Positions 24,401 to 35,992 of a DNA stretch of 64,000 nucleotides are shown here, one piece after another; position 1 is the first letter of the stretch, and each line of letters begins with the position of its first letter. The notes beneath the pieces are model-generated. The model saw only the letters and a program-made list of their open reading frames with translations, was not told where the DNA came from and made no database searches. The DNA is from Hyaloperonospora brassicae. Lineage: Eukaryota; Oomycota; Peronosporomycetes; Peronosporales; Peronosporaceae. The position numbers and the translations under genes were made by a program. The DNA is taken from positions 558,001-622,000 of the forward strand of contig CANTFL010001332.1 in assembly GCA_947650285.1 (NCBI GenBank), written 5' to 3'.

Positions 24401-25036
24401 CCACTACGTCATGTTGCATGTGTACGCGCATCATACGTGCGATGTGGGAGCCAATGATGAAGGTCTGAGTCGATCGATGGTCTGCTCGAAACAAAGAGGT
24501 GCTGGAAACTTCGTTCGGGAGCTGCACCATATCTCATTGTCCATAGAGCACTGGTTTCTCACAACTGCGTATTTAGAGCAGCAGCGGCTGGAGCTACCTA
24601 TCTTCGACGTACGCTCGCATTGACAGCGCTGATAGCGGTATCCTTTGTTGTGATCCGAAGCAAGAAGACGCTCGTTTCGAATCGACCCGTACTTTGCCAT
24701 TCTACAAAGTGTGAAAGGGCGTGCTCCATATCAACAAGTACGAGTTTCTGGTCGACTTTACTAGAATCTTCGGCTGCACGTGTTCAAAGATGGACGCGTT
24801 GACAGAGCGTTCGTGGTGCGCCATAGGTTCGCTTTCGATACTCGCGTCTTTCGTGCGCGCACGCCACTATTTCCCTGTCCACTCACGACCTCGTGCTACT
24901 TTTGCGCACAAAAGTATACATCGTGTGTACCACCTCTCAACACTCCACGAAATCCAGCGAGTAGAGCAGACTTTCGAGCATAGTGTCCAGCCACTCTCGT
25001 GACTTGGCACGACCACAGCCGCCTCACGTGCCCAGA
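18475..25036. other. AT-rich intergenic DNA, no gene recognised
   Basis: About 6.5 kb of AT-rich sequence. The longest ORF (23131-22673, minus, 152 codons) lacks any recognisable motif. A 70-codon plus-strand ORF near 19.37 kb has a faint Tc1/pogo-like flavour but was not called. The only distinct feature is the inverted-repeat motif at 23581. Confidence 0.5.
23581..23612. repeat. 32-bp imperfect palindrome, dispersed copy 1
   Basis: Ten-base arms (CACCCATTGC and GCGATTGGTG) pair at eight of ten positions around a 12-base centre containing GCGCGTC. A copy matching at 29 of 32 positions lies at 38281-38312. The flanks of the two copies do not obviously match. Confidence 0.8.
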
Positions 25037-25891
25037 ATGACGGTTCGTCACCTTTTCGTGATCGCTCAATGGTCAACTAATAGTCCACCCCACCAGCTTC
25101 CAGCTGCTACGATCTTGACATTGTCCAGTCAAAAGATCGAAGAGCAAGTGCGTGTACTGATGTCAACCTGTTGAATGTGCGGTTGTTTATGGCCTTGCAA
25201 TGATCACAGGTGGTAGCTGCCGAGACGGAGTGTGCTCAAGAGACGCCCTCGAGCTCCAAAAACGTGGACAAACGCGTGCCTAAGGACGCAGAAGACGACA
25301 GCAGTAACGCTGAGAGCGACGAAGAAAGTGCCGATGCTGAGGGTGACGGACAGAACGACTCGGTAGGGGGGACTGAGGATGATGCAGGGGACAAGGAGAA
25401 GAACACGGATGAAGAAGAGGAGGAGGAGGAGGAGGGAGATGATGATGAAGATGGCGACGATGATGATGACGATGATGATGGTGGGGATCAGGAGGAGGAA
25501 GTGGGACTGTCGTACTTGTACACGGACTTTGAGGACGATGAAAAGGATGGGGACTTCAAGGCGGACACGGCAGCTCGTGAGGATGACGACGACGACGATG
25601 ACGAAGAAGCTGGAGACGAAGAAGATGAGGAGGACGAGGACACTGGCGTGTCAGCGGAAGACGATGGTGATGACGAGGAAGAGCAGGCCGTTGCAGCACA
25701 CGATGACGAGAATGGCGATGGGGAAGAAAATGAGAGTGGCGAAAGCGATGACGTGGCTGGAGACGAAGAGGAGGGCGTTCCGCCAGGTGGGGGCGATCGA
25801 TCGGCTTGCCCATGTGTTGCTCTTGCTGTTGCTGTTGTACGCGGTACTCACTCTCTTTCGTGCTTGCACAGCCAAAAAGCAAAAGACCTGA
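25037..25891 (+). CDS. Highly acidic nuclear-type protein, three exons
   Basis: Exons 25037-25147, 25210-25786 and 25872-25891 sum to 708 bp (235 residues plus stop) with all phases consistent. The middle exon is dominated by Asp and Glu runs, with one interruption by a hydrophobic patch (VGLSYLYTDFED) that may be a binding motif. Splicing of the 85-bp last intron replaces an otherwise long tail by VPPAKKQKT and a stop, which gives a basic nuclear-localisation-type end. Acidic proteins with such tails are often histone or ribosomal-protein chaperones, but no family was recognised. Exon 1 (MTVRHLFVIAQWSTN) is supported by a good 62-bp intron (GTGCGTG to ATCACAG) and by phase, and is less certain than the rest. 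Confidence 0.7.
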
Positions 25892-26194
25892 CCACTTGCG
25901 GCATCAGCGAAAGAATAGCGAGTTGGCCAGCACTTGGCTTTGCCTGCGAGCCAAGCGTTCACTCGTCTGTGCGCAATACACGATATAATGATACGATAGT
26001 TCCTGCAGTTTCATGACAATCGCCAGAGCCTCTTGGCCCACGCAGCCCTTTTCCTTCGTGCCTATCGCGTCGGCATCTTTGGATTATCCTGTATTCTTTG
26101 CATGGTATACTGCAAGTGGCATTTCTGCTTTTCCAGCTACTAGCGCTGTGATAAGCGCCAAGTATAGGGCTTCTCTCCTGCGGCAGTCAGCTAG
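25892..26194. other. Gap between acidic-protein gene and BUD32
   Basis: Shared 3' region of two convergent genes. No further gene seen. Confidence 0.5.
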
Positions 26195-27197
26195 CTATCC
26201 AACCATGGTGCGCTTGCGGCCCCGCAAACGCACTTGAGAAAGTTTCTGGAAAATTGCATCAGCACGACGGGATTTTGCTCGATATGCCCGCAGCACTTCT
26301 TCCACCTGTTGTAAAACACCACAACGCAACACAGCGTCAGCGAGTCGGCTCCGCTCACACGCTGACAAACATCAGCCACACACCAAGTGCTCCGAGTTGA
26401 CGTGTGTGCTAGCGAATGCACGCTCCATGACGTAGAGGTCAACGGCCTTGTCTTCCGGTAGCGGCTGCGAGTTGGCCAAGCCAAAATCAATCATTGTCTG
26501 CGTCCCGCCACGCAATCAGACTTGTTCAGCCTTGTGCCTTACACAACCACATCAGGTTCCAGCACTGTGCACGTACCACATCCGTTGCGTCGTCGCTACT
26601 GAGCATCATGTTGGACGTCGTCAGGTCACCGTGGACAATGTCAGCATCGTGCATCTTGGCAATGGCTTCCCCGATCTGGTAGGCCATCTTCAGGGCTGAG
26701 GGACCATACTTTGGGTCTGCGATATGTACAGAGCGACGCGCATGTCAGTAAGTGCATCTGTATGATGAACAAGTCCCTTACATCTATGACGTGCGTCGTA
26801 CCGCGCTCGAAGACCCGTTGCAAGTAGTGTTTCAGACTCCCGCCCTGTACTTTTTCCAGGTACAGCCGACCTTTGTCTTCATCCACGAGAAAGAGAACGG
26901 GCGTGAGGACGCCCGCACGACGGCATTTCAGTATACAACGCGCTTCTTGCACAAGACGGCGGTGCGAGAGCTTCTTGTCGAGCACCGGGAGGCGGTAACT
27001 CTTCTTGACGCGCTCCTTGACAATGCAGGCGCGGCCAGCAAAGTCCGTCTCGAAGAGTTTCTAGTGCGTCAGTCGTCATGCAGAGCAGTTCGTATGGTCA
27101 ATTGTGCCTTGTCAACAGAAGTGGTACTGGAAGTGTCGAGGGTCGTACGTACGGCTTCGGCGCCTTGGCTGACGAGCTGCCATTGGGACTCGGCCAT
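26195..27197 (-). CDS. BUD32: BUD32/PRPK (TP53RK), kinase subunit of the KEOPS complex
   Basis: BUD32 is a small atypical kinase/ATPase in KEOPS, which makes the t6A base of ANN-decoding tRNAs. Five exons fit exactly: 27197-27153, 27060-26802, 26716-26577, 26497-26384 and 26305-26195, total 669 bp (222 residues). Landmarks: QGAEAKLFETDF (glycine-loop equivalent), [14 protein letters not shown] with the ATP-site Lys, [15 protein letters not shown], the catalytic [11 protein letters not shown], the metal-binding MIDFGLA, and the family-specific end [11 protein letters not shown]. Length matches the minimal two-lobed kinases of the family. Donors are GTACGT, GTACGA, GTACGT and GTGTGT. The ATG at 27197 gives a short leader before QGAEA, as in other BUD32 proteins. 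Its start is 507 bp from the divergent cyclophilin start, so the two may share a promoter region. Confidence 0.96.
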
Positions 27198-27704
27198 TCG
27201 AAATGGACTTAGGCCGACACGAAGGTCAGCTTTAAATTCGTGGATTGGTGGGACAAAATGTGCTGTATCTGATCGATACTTTGATTGAGGTGGTGTCACT
27301 GATAGAAGTCGCGCTATGTCGCTCGATAACGCTCGCTGCTGGACCATTGCTGGGAGTTACATAAACGTCCGCTTTGTGTGTGCGAGGGTGGGTACGGTTC
27401 GTGGCCGAGCCAATAGAGGTTCGAGAAACTCATGTTAGCGGCACACACGCAGCTCACAGATCGACATCTGGAAACAGCGACAGGCATGCTGTATCGAAAA
27501 GGGGCCGAATAACGAACTCTAACACCAGCTGGCTGAGATGCTCTATTCGAGCGCTCCTCGGTGCTTCCTGTCCTTTGTTGTCCCTAATCGGTGCAAAGGA
27601 CCACTCACCGTTTCGTGGCGGTGGAAACCGGTTTCTGATGCCGATGTCCCGCTCTCACTCCTGGCAGAACTACTCGGCCACATCGCTCCATTTGCGAATT
27701 CGTC
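27198..27704. promoter_or_regulatory. Divergent intergenic region, BUD32 / cyclophilin
   Basis: 507 bp between two start codons that point away from each other. It must hold both promoters. No defined element was identified. Confidence 0.5.
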
Positions 27705-28469
27705 ATGGGTCCCCCACGTGGCAATCAGTGGGACACCCGCAAGACAGTTCTCGTGACAATTGGACTGCTCCTTGTGTCCTATTTCATTGTCGTGAACGTC
27801 TTCTTCTTTGACTTTTCGACGCAAAGTCCTTCGCATTTGGCGTCGCAGATGAACGCACCTGCGATACTGTCGGGCGAAGTGGACAAAACAGCGCACAATG
27901 GGGTGGACACGACTGCTATTCGAGCTACGAAACTGATTATGGAGCCACGGGCAGACCGCAAATACGTGTGGCTTGATGTCGCCATTGACGATAAGTACGT
28001 GGGCCGCGTTACAATCGAGTTGTACGCTGAGCAGGTGCCCAAGACGGTGGAGAATTTCCGAGCTCTGGTCACAGGCGAAAAGGGTTCCGAGTATACGTTC
28101 AAAGGCAGTGTGTGCCACCGCATTCTCAAGAACTTTATCGTCCAATGCGGCGACTACACTACTGGCACAGGAACTGGAGGGCGCAGTATCTACGGCGCTC
28201 AGTTCGATGACGAATTCAACGGACTGCGACTCAAGCACTCGAAGCGATATTTGCTGCAGATGGCGAACGCAGGACCCAATACGAACGGCAGTCAGTTTTG
28301 CTTCATGTTGAATGCAGCACCGCATCTCAATGGCAAGCACGTGGTTTTTGGGGAAGTGGTTGGTGGGTTTGACGTTGTCGACCAGATGGAAGAGGCAGGG
28401 GTGGAAAAAGACGGCGTCCCGCTGCAACACAAGGTGAGCTTTATGGACGGCGGCGAGATTCTCTCCTAG
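27705..28469 (+). CDS. Membrane-anchored cyclophilin-type peptidyl-prolyl isomerase
   Basis: Single exon, 254 residues. Residues about 13-34 (TVLVTIGLLLVSYFIVVNVF) form one hydrophobic segment with few preceding residues, so a type II signal anchor or uncleaved signal is likely. The cyclophilin domain runs from about residue 87 (VWLDVAIDDKYVGRVTIELY) to the end. Family motifs kept: VPKTVENFRALVTGEKG, HRILKNFIVQCGD (with the catalytic Arg), MANAGPNTNGSQF and NGKHVVFGEV. The position of the cyclosporin-contact Trp, usually before LDGKHVVFG, is His here (APHLNGKHV), which predicts weak cyclosporin binding. It would assist protein folding in the secretory pathway. The stop is 124 bp from the stop of the convergent ATPase gene. 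Confidence 0.93.
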   Translation: MGPPRGNQWDTRKTVLVTIGLLLVSYFIVVNVFFFDFSTQSPSHLASQMNAPAILSGEVDKTAHNGVDTTAIRATKLIMEPRADRKYVWLDVAIDDKYVGRVTIELYAEQVPKTVENFRALVTGEKGSEYTFKGSVCHRILKNFIVQCGDYTTGTGTGGRSIYGAQFDDEFNGLRLKHSKRYLLQMANAGPNTNGSQFCFMLNAAPHLNGKHVVFGEVVGGFDVVDQMEEAGVEKDGVPLQHKVSFMDGGEILS

Positions 28470-28593
28470 GTGGCGATAACGTGCATGGAGCATAGAAGAC
28501 ATCATGGTATCATGTTTGGTGTAGTAGGGGGAAACAATGGTTTATTGCTCATCGATTGCTTGTCGATCGCTCGCTCGCTTCGTACGTGTTTGT

Positions 28594-31487
28594 TTACGGA
28601 AGATGGCCCATAGCTTCAGCAAAGTCGATGTAGTCTCGCATGGACTCTTTCGAGGAGACGGGAATAATATCACAAAGAGCCTGGTTGAAATGACACATGC
28701 GAACGTTTTTTGCTTCTAGCGACTCACGAAGAGCGAGCAGCGCCGCTTCACGACACAGATTCTGCGATTACACAGCAAAGCGTCACGCATGTTGGCAACA
28801 TTGTTCGATAACAAATAGCGCCAGGCAAGCAGCATCGTACCTCCAGTTCGGCTCCGCTGAAATATGGCGTCCGGTTTGCCAGGTCGATCATGTCGACATC
28901 ATCATGTAGCTGCATCGGACGGGAGTGAATGCGCAGAATATCAACACGGTCAGGCTCAGTCGGGAGATCCACGAACAAGATGCGGTCGAACCGACCAGGC
29001 CGCATGAGTGCTGCATCAATACAAGCTGGTCGGTTCGTCGCACCGATGACCAAGAGCCCTTCCGGTGACTCGACGCCGTCCATTTCGTTGAGCATTGTGG
29101 AAAGAACGCGCATCGCAGAGGAGCTAGTCCCCTCTCCATCGGTCGACCCATCGAAGTCGCGCTTTGCAACCATCACGTCGATTTCGTCAAAAAAGACAAT
29201 CGCAGGAAGTGCGGCACGTGCATCACGGAAGACCTGACGGACCGCGGCTTCAGCATCGCCAAAGAACGGTGAGAACACCTGGGCCGCCGAGAGCGAGAGA
29301 AAAGTGGCGCCACTTGAATGAGCCGCTGCACGCACAATGGAGCTCTTGCTGCATCCAGGCGGACCGTAAAGCAGTACACCGCGTGGAGGTTTGACGCCAA
29401 GACGGGCAAAGGTCTGCGGAAATTTGACGGGCCACTCGAGTGCTTGCTGCAACGCGAGCTTGGTTTTTGCCTGACCACCGATACTTTCCCATCCATGTCG
29501 TTCAAGACCCCTCCTGCCAAAGTTTTGCAACACAACTACAGTCAGTCCACAGAACCTCCACACGGTCGAAAGAAAGAAGCAAACAGGCATTGCCAGTCAA
29601 CACTGACATGAATCCATTGGCGCTTCGAAGAGCTGAAGGCACGATGGTCTGCATAGCTTGGTCAAAGTCTGACATAGTCAGCTCGAAGCGTTGCGCTCTC
29701 TTTGCTTTGCCTCTATAGTGACATGAGGACACCAAAGTGCGCGTCTGCTCAATCCCTAGTAGATCACTGAAAAAGCCTGACTGTAGTGCTTGTTGCTTGT
29801 CATCCGCAACATTCTTGCTAGCATCGCAGTGCTGCAACTGCTTGACAAGAAACCATAGCGGAATAATTGCAGCAGGATTTGCATGCCACGCTCGACCGGC
29901 GACTACGGAACCAAGCGCTGTCAATGAGTTCTTGTCAGCACTAAGAGGCTCTGCCCTCCGCTTCCAGTCTTCCCACCACTGCTCGAGTTCACGGTCTTGT
30001 GAAACAGCTACAAGCTGCCGTGTGGATGCTATCATAGCGGCTTCGCGACACAGAGCAGCAATATCAGCGCCGACGTAGCCGATGGCCTTTGCGGCCAACG
30101 TGTCGAGAAAAATGTCACGTATCTTTTCCGCATTTCCCTGTGATACACTGCCGAGGGCGTAGGGTGTTTGACGAAGATTCACGCGAAAGATTTCTTTACG
30201 CGATGCTGCGTTCGGCGTAGGAACAAAAATCTCGCGGTCAAACCGCCCCGGTCGACGCAACGCGGGATCGATCGAGTTCGGCAGATTCGTCGCCGCGACT
30301 ACTACAACGTTCTCCCGCGATAAACCACTCTCTACACCGTCCAATAACGTCAGCAACTGAGCAACGATGCGGCTGTGCGCAGACGAGCCCCACCCTCCAG
30401 TAGCTTGTCGCTTCGGACACAGTGCATCTACTTCGTCAATAAAGATGACGCTTGTACAGTGCTGGGCATTCCGAGCGTGGACCATTGCCTTCTCAAACGT
30501 CTCGCGCAAAGCTTGCTCCGCATCACCGCGCCCACTAGTCATGAATTCCGATCCATTGATGACTTGCAGATTTAGATCCAACATGGCGCCGGATGCGTCC
30601 TTCATCTCACGACACTCATGTACGACCGAGCGTACGAGGAGTGTTTTGCCGACGCCTGGCGGTCCACAGAGTAAGACACCCTTCGGAAACTCAACGCCTA
30701 GATCCGAGCGCAGTCGTGGATGCGCAAGCGGCAGAACGATCAGCTCACGTAGAGCTGCTCGCTCTTTTTCCATGCCCCCTATGGTAACGACTTCGTTGTT
30801 CCGTCGCGATCCTACGTGTGTCTTATCCGCGTCACCGCTTGCATTCTCTTCCTTTTTCTCGGCATCCACTTCATTGCATCCACTAGGCGCTGTGAATGTG
30901 ACTCGGGTACCGGACGTTATCCGCACAAAGGATTGCGCGGGGTACGTTGAAACCACACGGAAGGTCATCAAAAGCTCCTCTTGCTTCGTCGTGAGACCAT
31001 CCAGCGTCGGAAGTCTCACCCTCGCGTCTACACATACAACACAATTTCTCTGGATTGTCTGCTGCAACAATGAGCGCGTGTCAGCGTCACGCAGTAGTTG
31101 ACTGTGCTGATGCTTGGACATTGGTAAAGCGTCTAGCTCTAGCGTCACCGCCACAGCGACACGCACTGCTCTCGAAGCGATGTAATACAGATCATTGCTC
31201 GGTCGTGTTCCACTGTCACTGGAATCGTTGCTCTGGACAAGAAGAAGTGGCTGCAGATCACAAAAAGACCGCAAATTGCGCTGGATTGTGACGGACGCAT
31301 CGATCTGATACGGATGTTTGACGTCTACGGCGCCCAGTGCAATGCGGCAGACGGCAAAAAGACCGTCACCAATGTCGCACAAAGCATACTGACCAGCTCC
31401 ACTGGGTCGTGAGCGCAGAAGCTGACGCGAGACTCGGCAGCGGCACGTGAAATCAGCCGTCGCGGTGCCAGGGCCATGAATTGCCAT
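28594..31487 (-). CDS. AFG2B: Double AAA+ ATPase of the AFG2/SPATA5 family (SPATA5L1-like)
   Basis: Exons 31487-29608, 29513-28841 and 28761-28594 sum to 2721 bp (906 residues). After an N-terminal domain of about 230 residues come two AAA modules. D1: GPPGVGKTLL (Walker A), VIFIDEVDAL (Walker B), ATNLPNSIDPALRRPGRFDR. D2: GWESIGGQ, LYGPPGCSKSS (Walker A), IVFFDEIDVM (Walker B), GATNRPACIDAALMRPGRFD. The FSPFFGDAE loop in D2 and the Cys in its Walker A resemble SPATA5L1 (AFG2B) more than CDC48, NVL or PEX1/6. The last exon adds NLCREAALLALRE and a helical tail. AFG2-type ATPases release shuttling factors from pre-60S ribosomal particles. The subfamily label is inferred from these motifs; AAA identity is certain. 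Confidence 0.9.
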
Positions 31488-33556
31488 TGGATTCGAATAT
31501 CACGTTAGCATGAGCGTTTCTCCCGGTTTTGACGACATCGCTATCGCTATATTGTCTCTCGGTTGCGATATTGTGAGAAATGTTGAGGTTTACATTGTGT
31601 GTATCACCAAAGTAGCGTCTGTCACAGTCAAGACGTTTTGATCATATGAGAGTTGCGAATTTGCGACGCCATAAGCTTATCATTGCCCAAAAGCTGTTAG
31701 AAGAAGAATCTGCGATTTCTAGCTCGTTACAACAACACTATATGTATGACAAGTACAAAGGACTCCAATCTCTGTACAATCAGTCGATAACTGGCTGGTA
31801 AGACTGCTTAGTCATTGCCACACGTGGGTGGCGTCGAGTGTGTGTTGTGCTATATACTGAGCCAGCGCTTACTGCCTTGGCCAAAAGAGATCGTTGAAAT
31901 AAGTAGAGGTCTCAGTTGCCAGGCCCGTCTACCGTCTGATGCTATTTCGATTACCGCAAGAAGAGAAATAGAGCCATGGTAATGAGATACGCATCGAAGA
32001 GAAGATTGTAAATCACTTTGAACTATTGACGGGTAATGGAGAACATGCGAGTTTAAGCATACGAGGATTCAGCGCACTACGTTATTGATAAATGGAGTGT
32101 TTCAGTCGTCATAAAAGCCACTGCCAAGTGTGTGTGGTGGTAGTGGCGATATCCCAAATATGGAAATACACGCTTTGCTCAGATTTGCTGTGGTGGACAC
32201 AATCCACACAAGCGTATGCGCCTCTGTCATCTTGATCCACATCAAACATGTGTACCTTTCCCGATGCAAACCATTAGGGCGTAGCTGTAAGTTCTGCACA
32301 CTCTAGATGATAGCAGAGCTTTTCAGTGGCTACTTTCTGCGTGTCTGCAAGTCTCATATATTGCACCGTGCACGTCCTATCAGGTGCTATCTAGCAGATA
32401 CTAGCTACAGGGAATATAACGCATAGCACTCAAAATACTTTGGTGCAACATGTAGCCATCGCTCAAGAGTAAGTAAGCAATATGCAGTCACGCACGGGTT
32501 TGCCTTACACACAGTGAAAGATGAAGCGCATAAAAAGCAAATGTCTGACGATTTTGAGCAGCGACGGTCTTGCGTTTACGACACCACATGGTCATCAGCA
32601 TCAGCCCCAGCAACGTCTGATCCACCATTACTATAAGTTTTAGCTGACTAAGCAGCGGTTTCGCTGAAAGAGCCTGGAGAATGAGAAGATGACGAACTAA
32701 CACATCAGAGTTTGTAGATATACCAAGTAGTACATGTCGTCGTTCGAACCAGCGACGTGCGCATAAGTTCCGCACTAGTCTTGCCTCATCTGAACACGAC
32801 CGCTACTCATACCCGTCAGTAAGATGCAATTAAAAGACAAGCTGACTTGCCGGATTGAATCAATTGGCATCTACAGGTCACACGTCGCCCATGTCTTTAT
32901 TTTACATATTGACAAAGTGAAAATTATAGTGTCGACATATGAATAAGAATCACGCATACCATCTTTTCGTGACGTGTGCCATGACGAATTACAAGAGCCA
33001 AGGACAGACGCTGGACCGTCGTGGTCGTTTATTAGGGAAGAAAGAAGGACCTAATGGTTTGACTTTGGACGCGCTGTCAAGAGTTCGACAGACTCGCCAC
33101 TTGTAAGTCATCCCTTGCTTAATCGACAGACTAACAAATTTGGAGGAACCAGTATATTTGCTATTCGAACGCCGAGTAAGCAAAGACCGATCGTGTTGAC
33201 CGTGCATATTCCAGTAAAGTCATACGCAAAAATAACGAGCTCATGCATTTACCTTGTGAGACGCCGATGTTATAAACTCAATATCCCGAAACAATCGATT
33301 TTCTAGACAATCGTACCTGTTCTATTTCTATTGTTGTTTGACGTATGTTCATTTATCCAAATGTGCAAGCTTTTGCTGTTTCCTCTGTATGAGAAGCATT
33401 TGTATTTGTCGTAATTTGTATTTGACACCTTTCATTTTTCCGACACGTGTGTAATTTCATATTTATTCTCACGGTTCACTACATTTTTTATTTTTTTTAT
33501 TTCCTCACTAAAACGCAAGTAGATGACTTAAGTCTAAGATTATTCTGCAAAAATAT
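31488..33556. other. Intergenic DNA, no gene recognised
   Basis: AT-rich, short ORFs only. A minus-strand ORF at 32775-32488 lacks an ATG at its start and shows no known motif. The first part is the promoter region of the ATPase gene. Confidence 0.5.
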
Positions 33557-33674
33557 TTGAATTCATCCATAATGGACAATGTGTGCTTTGTCATCATTTA
33601 TTTGGCCAGCGAGCTACAATTTTGTAAAAAAGTGCCGTTCTTGTCCATTTATTGTCTGCTGGTGGAGGAGGACC

Positions 33675-34429
33675 ATGTACCGACGTCTCGTGCGTCGATG
33701 GAGCTCTGCCGCCAAGTCCACGACAAGCTCCAAGGCCGCCCCCCTCCTGCGCACACGACCGTACACGTCTCTACACGCCCGTCAGCGCCTGGTACGTTGC
33801 GCGTGACCAAAGGCTACGGGGCGGCCAAGCACGAGGCAGAGCTGGACTCGACTCTTGCGCGCATCATTGGCTCGGACTGGGGCGACCGGTCGCACCAATC
33901 GGTGTCGCTGCCCATGCGCCTCTACTGGATCGTCTTTGCGCTCGTCCTCGGCAACGGAGTGTACACGTTTGTTGCCGGGAAAGACGAGTCGTTTCTACTC
34001 GAAAAGCTCAAGAAAAAGCTGGACGAGACATGGGGCGCGCACGACGAAAGGGACGAGTTTGCTGAACGAAACGAGACGCACGAGACGTCTCTTGCAGCTT
34101 CTGATGCTGTGTCTGCTGATTCGATGGAAGGGACGGGGTCGGTGACGCTGGCAAAAGCGCCGTCGGCTTCGGTGCTGACCGCATCGTCTCGTGGGACAAT
34201 GGTGCCGGTCTTTGTTCCACCGGGAATGTCTGTGCCGTCGAATGCACGTCAGTCGTTGTCCATGACAGAGCTGGAGCAGCAGCTTGTGCAGCTGCGCGTG
34301 CAACAGGAGCGGTTGCAGCAAGAGATGCGTAGTGGGGAAGGAGCTCTGACGGCAGAGGAAGCGGCACATCAAGTGCGCATGCTAGACATACAGAAGGAAC
34401 AGGTGAAGGCAATGATGAAAAGCCTGTGA
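33675..34429 (+). CDS. Putative mitochondrial membrane protein with C-terminal coiled coil
   Basis: Unrecognised family. Two pieces in different frames probably belong together. The ATG at 33675 opens an Arg/Ser-rich, acid-free leader (MYRRLVRRWSSAAKS) typical of mitochondrial import. The frame then closes at 33806. The main part lies in another frame that is open from 33557 to 34429: HEAELDSTLARIIGSDWG, one transmembrane helix (LYWIVFALVLGNGVYTFV), a charged stretch, a low-complexity linker and a C-terminal coiled coil (MTELEQQLVQLRVQQERLQQ). The pieces could join through a very short intron starting GTACGT at 33791, or a frameshift separates them. The alternative is a protein starting in the second frame, for example at the ATG near 33699. 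Stop is 65 bp from the RCC1 gene stop. Confidence 0.6.
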
Positions 34430-34494
34430 TTGTTTTCGCCGTTGCGACCAACGAAATGGAGTTTGTTGGCTGACGTTGAGTGGAGAGAACGAGT

Positions 34495-35992
34495 TTACGT
34501 GTGTTTGTGCATGCTTGTGACAGCGATGGAGACTGCTCCACCGGCTGCAACATGAACGACTGTCTGGTTCGTATGTTGGAAGTAATCCACCTTGTCCAAC
34601 GTCGCGCGGTTGGTCTTGTCGCCATGACCTGTCAAAGAAGTCAGTGTTGGTAGGTAGTACGAGCCGAACATACGAGTCTGACGTACCGAGGTTGCCGTGC
34701 TCGCCCCAGCCGCATGTGTACAGATCTCCTTGTTTAGTGACGACCATGGAATGCTCGCTGCCGCATGCAATTTGTTCGACGGTATGCGGAAACGCCACGA
34801 GCTGCGGCCCGCTAGCGCTTACAAACTGACCAAGACCCAACTGACCGTGACTTCCTTTGCCCCACGTCACGAGCTCTCCACACTCGGTGAGGCACATGAC
34901 AAAGTGCCAGCCGCAGCTGACTTGAGTCGTGCGGAGACTTTGGATGGTGTTGCGTGGGTCGAGCACACGACAGGGTGATCCACAGACGTGTTTCCGATTC
35001 TCGTGTGGGTATGCGGAAGAAGAGATAGCTGAAGTCTCGCGTGCACCTAATTGCCCGTGTCGATTGTTCCCGCACGTCAAGACTTCACCGTTGAAGGTCC
35101 TAAAGACCGAGTGTTCCCATCCACAGAAGACGTCGGAGACTCCTGTCTTGTTGAACGCGTCAATACGCAGAGGGATAGCTGTCACCAGAGTATGAGGTCC
35201 CAGTCCAAGCTGACCATGCCGCCCGCTTCCCCATGCAAACGCGTCGCCTTCAGCCGTAGCGAGAAGACAGTGCTTCCAGCCACACGCAATGCTCGCGACT
35301 TGCAAGCGCAGAGGCAAGTGTTCGACCTGCGCAGTTTTGCAATCATCTGCCTTTTGCTCGCGACCCAGCTGGAACTGATCGTTTGGTCCCCACGACAAGA
35401 CTCGATCGATCTCGCTCATCTCGTCGTCCGAGGTCGACGACGAGATGACTGCAAGCGTGTTCCACCAGCCGCACGCCACGAGCTTGGTTTTCTAACACGA
35501 ACAAGGAAACCGAAACGTCAGTTATGGCAGACACTGTCACCTGATCTTCCAGCACGTCTTAGCCACTGTACGCTGTCGTGTGGTATGGATGCGACGTGCT
35601 GGCTGGGTACGTTCACGAACGTCCGTCCTGGCGCTGATGCCGAGCACTCGAGCTGGCCTCGGTCGTCCGATCCCCATAGAAAAAGCTGCCCATCGCTACT
35701 GATTCCTGACAAACTCCAGCAACGTGATGCAACAGCATTTTTTGGTACATAGAGCTCTATTCAGCAGCCAACCTGCACTGTGACAACCACCGGACGTGAC
35801 GGACTCGGGTTCCACGGCCACCTGGTCATTGTCGGTCCAACGTTGAGGTAGCGAGTAGTCGAGCTCGGTGCCCAATCCGAGCTGTCCAGTACCTCCTGCA
35901 CGCGCATGATGCAATGAAAACCCATTGATGCAGTCAGCCACTCAGCGCTGAGATGATGTACCTGAGCCCCACACGTACACGCGCTTTTCCAT
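34495..35992 (-). CDS. RCC1-repeat (beta-propeller) protein, five exons
   Basis: Exons 35992-35962, 35895-35773, 35705 to about 35533-35541, 35492-34687 and 34628-34495. The start MEKRVYVWGSGGTGQLGLG is a complete RCC1 strand motif. Repeats follow: GQLFLWGSDDRGQL, VLSWGPNDQFQLG, AFAWGSGRHGQLGLG, VLTCGNNRHGQLG, LVTWGKGSHGQLGLG and LYTCGWGEHGNLG, so one seven-bladed propeller of about 420 residues with no extra domain. Such proteins include RCC1, the nucleotide exchange factor for Ran, and many other propellers; the short length and lack of a nuclear signal do not settle which. One junction is unclear: a standard donor (CAG before GTGACAG at 35541) breaks phase, whereas a poorer donor at 35533 keeps it. 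Confidence 0.88.

Noticed and set aside
27543..28505. 320-codon minus-strand ORF
   Set aside because: It is fully antisense to the cyclophilin gene and lacks any motif; the plus-strand gene explains its length.
30367..31101. 244-codon plus-strand ORF
   Set aside because: Antisense shadow of the AAA ATPase first exon.
34008..34625. 205-codon minus-strand ORF
   Set aside because: Runs over both the RCC1 3' end and the opposite strand of the mitochondrial protein gene; Ser/Pro/Leu-rich composition reflects the other strand.
35051..35752. 233-codon plus-strand ORF
   Set aside because: Antisense shadow of the RCC1-repeat gene.
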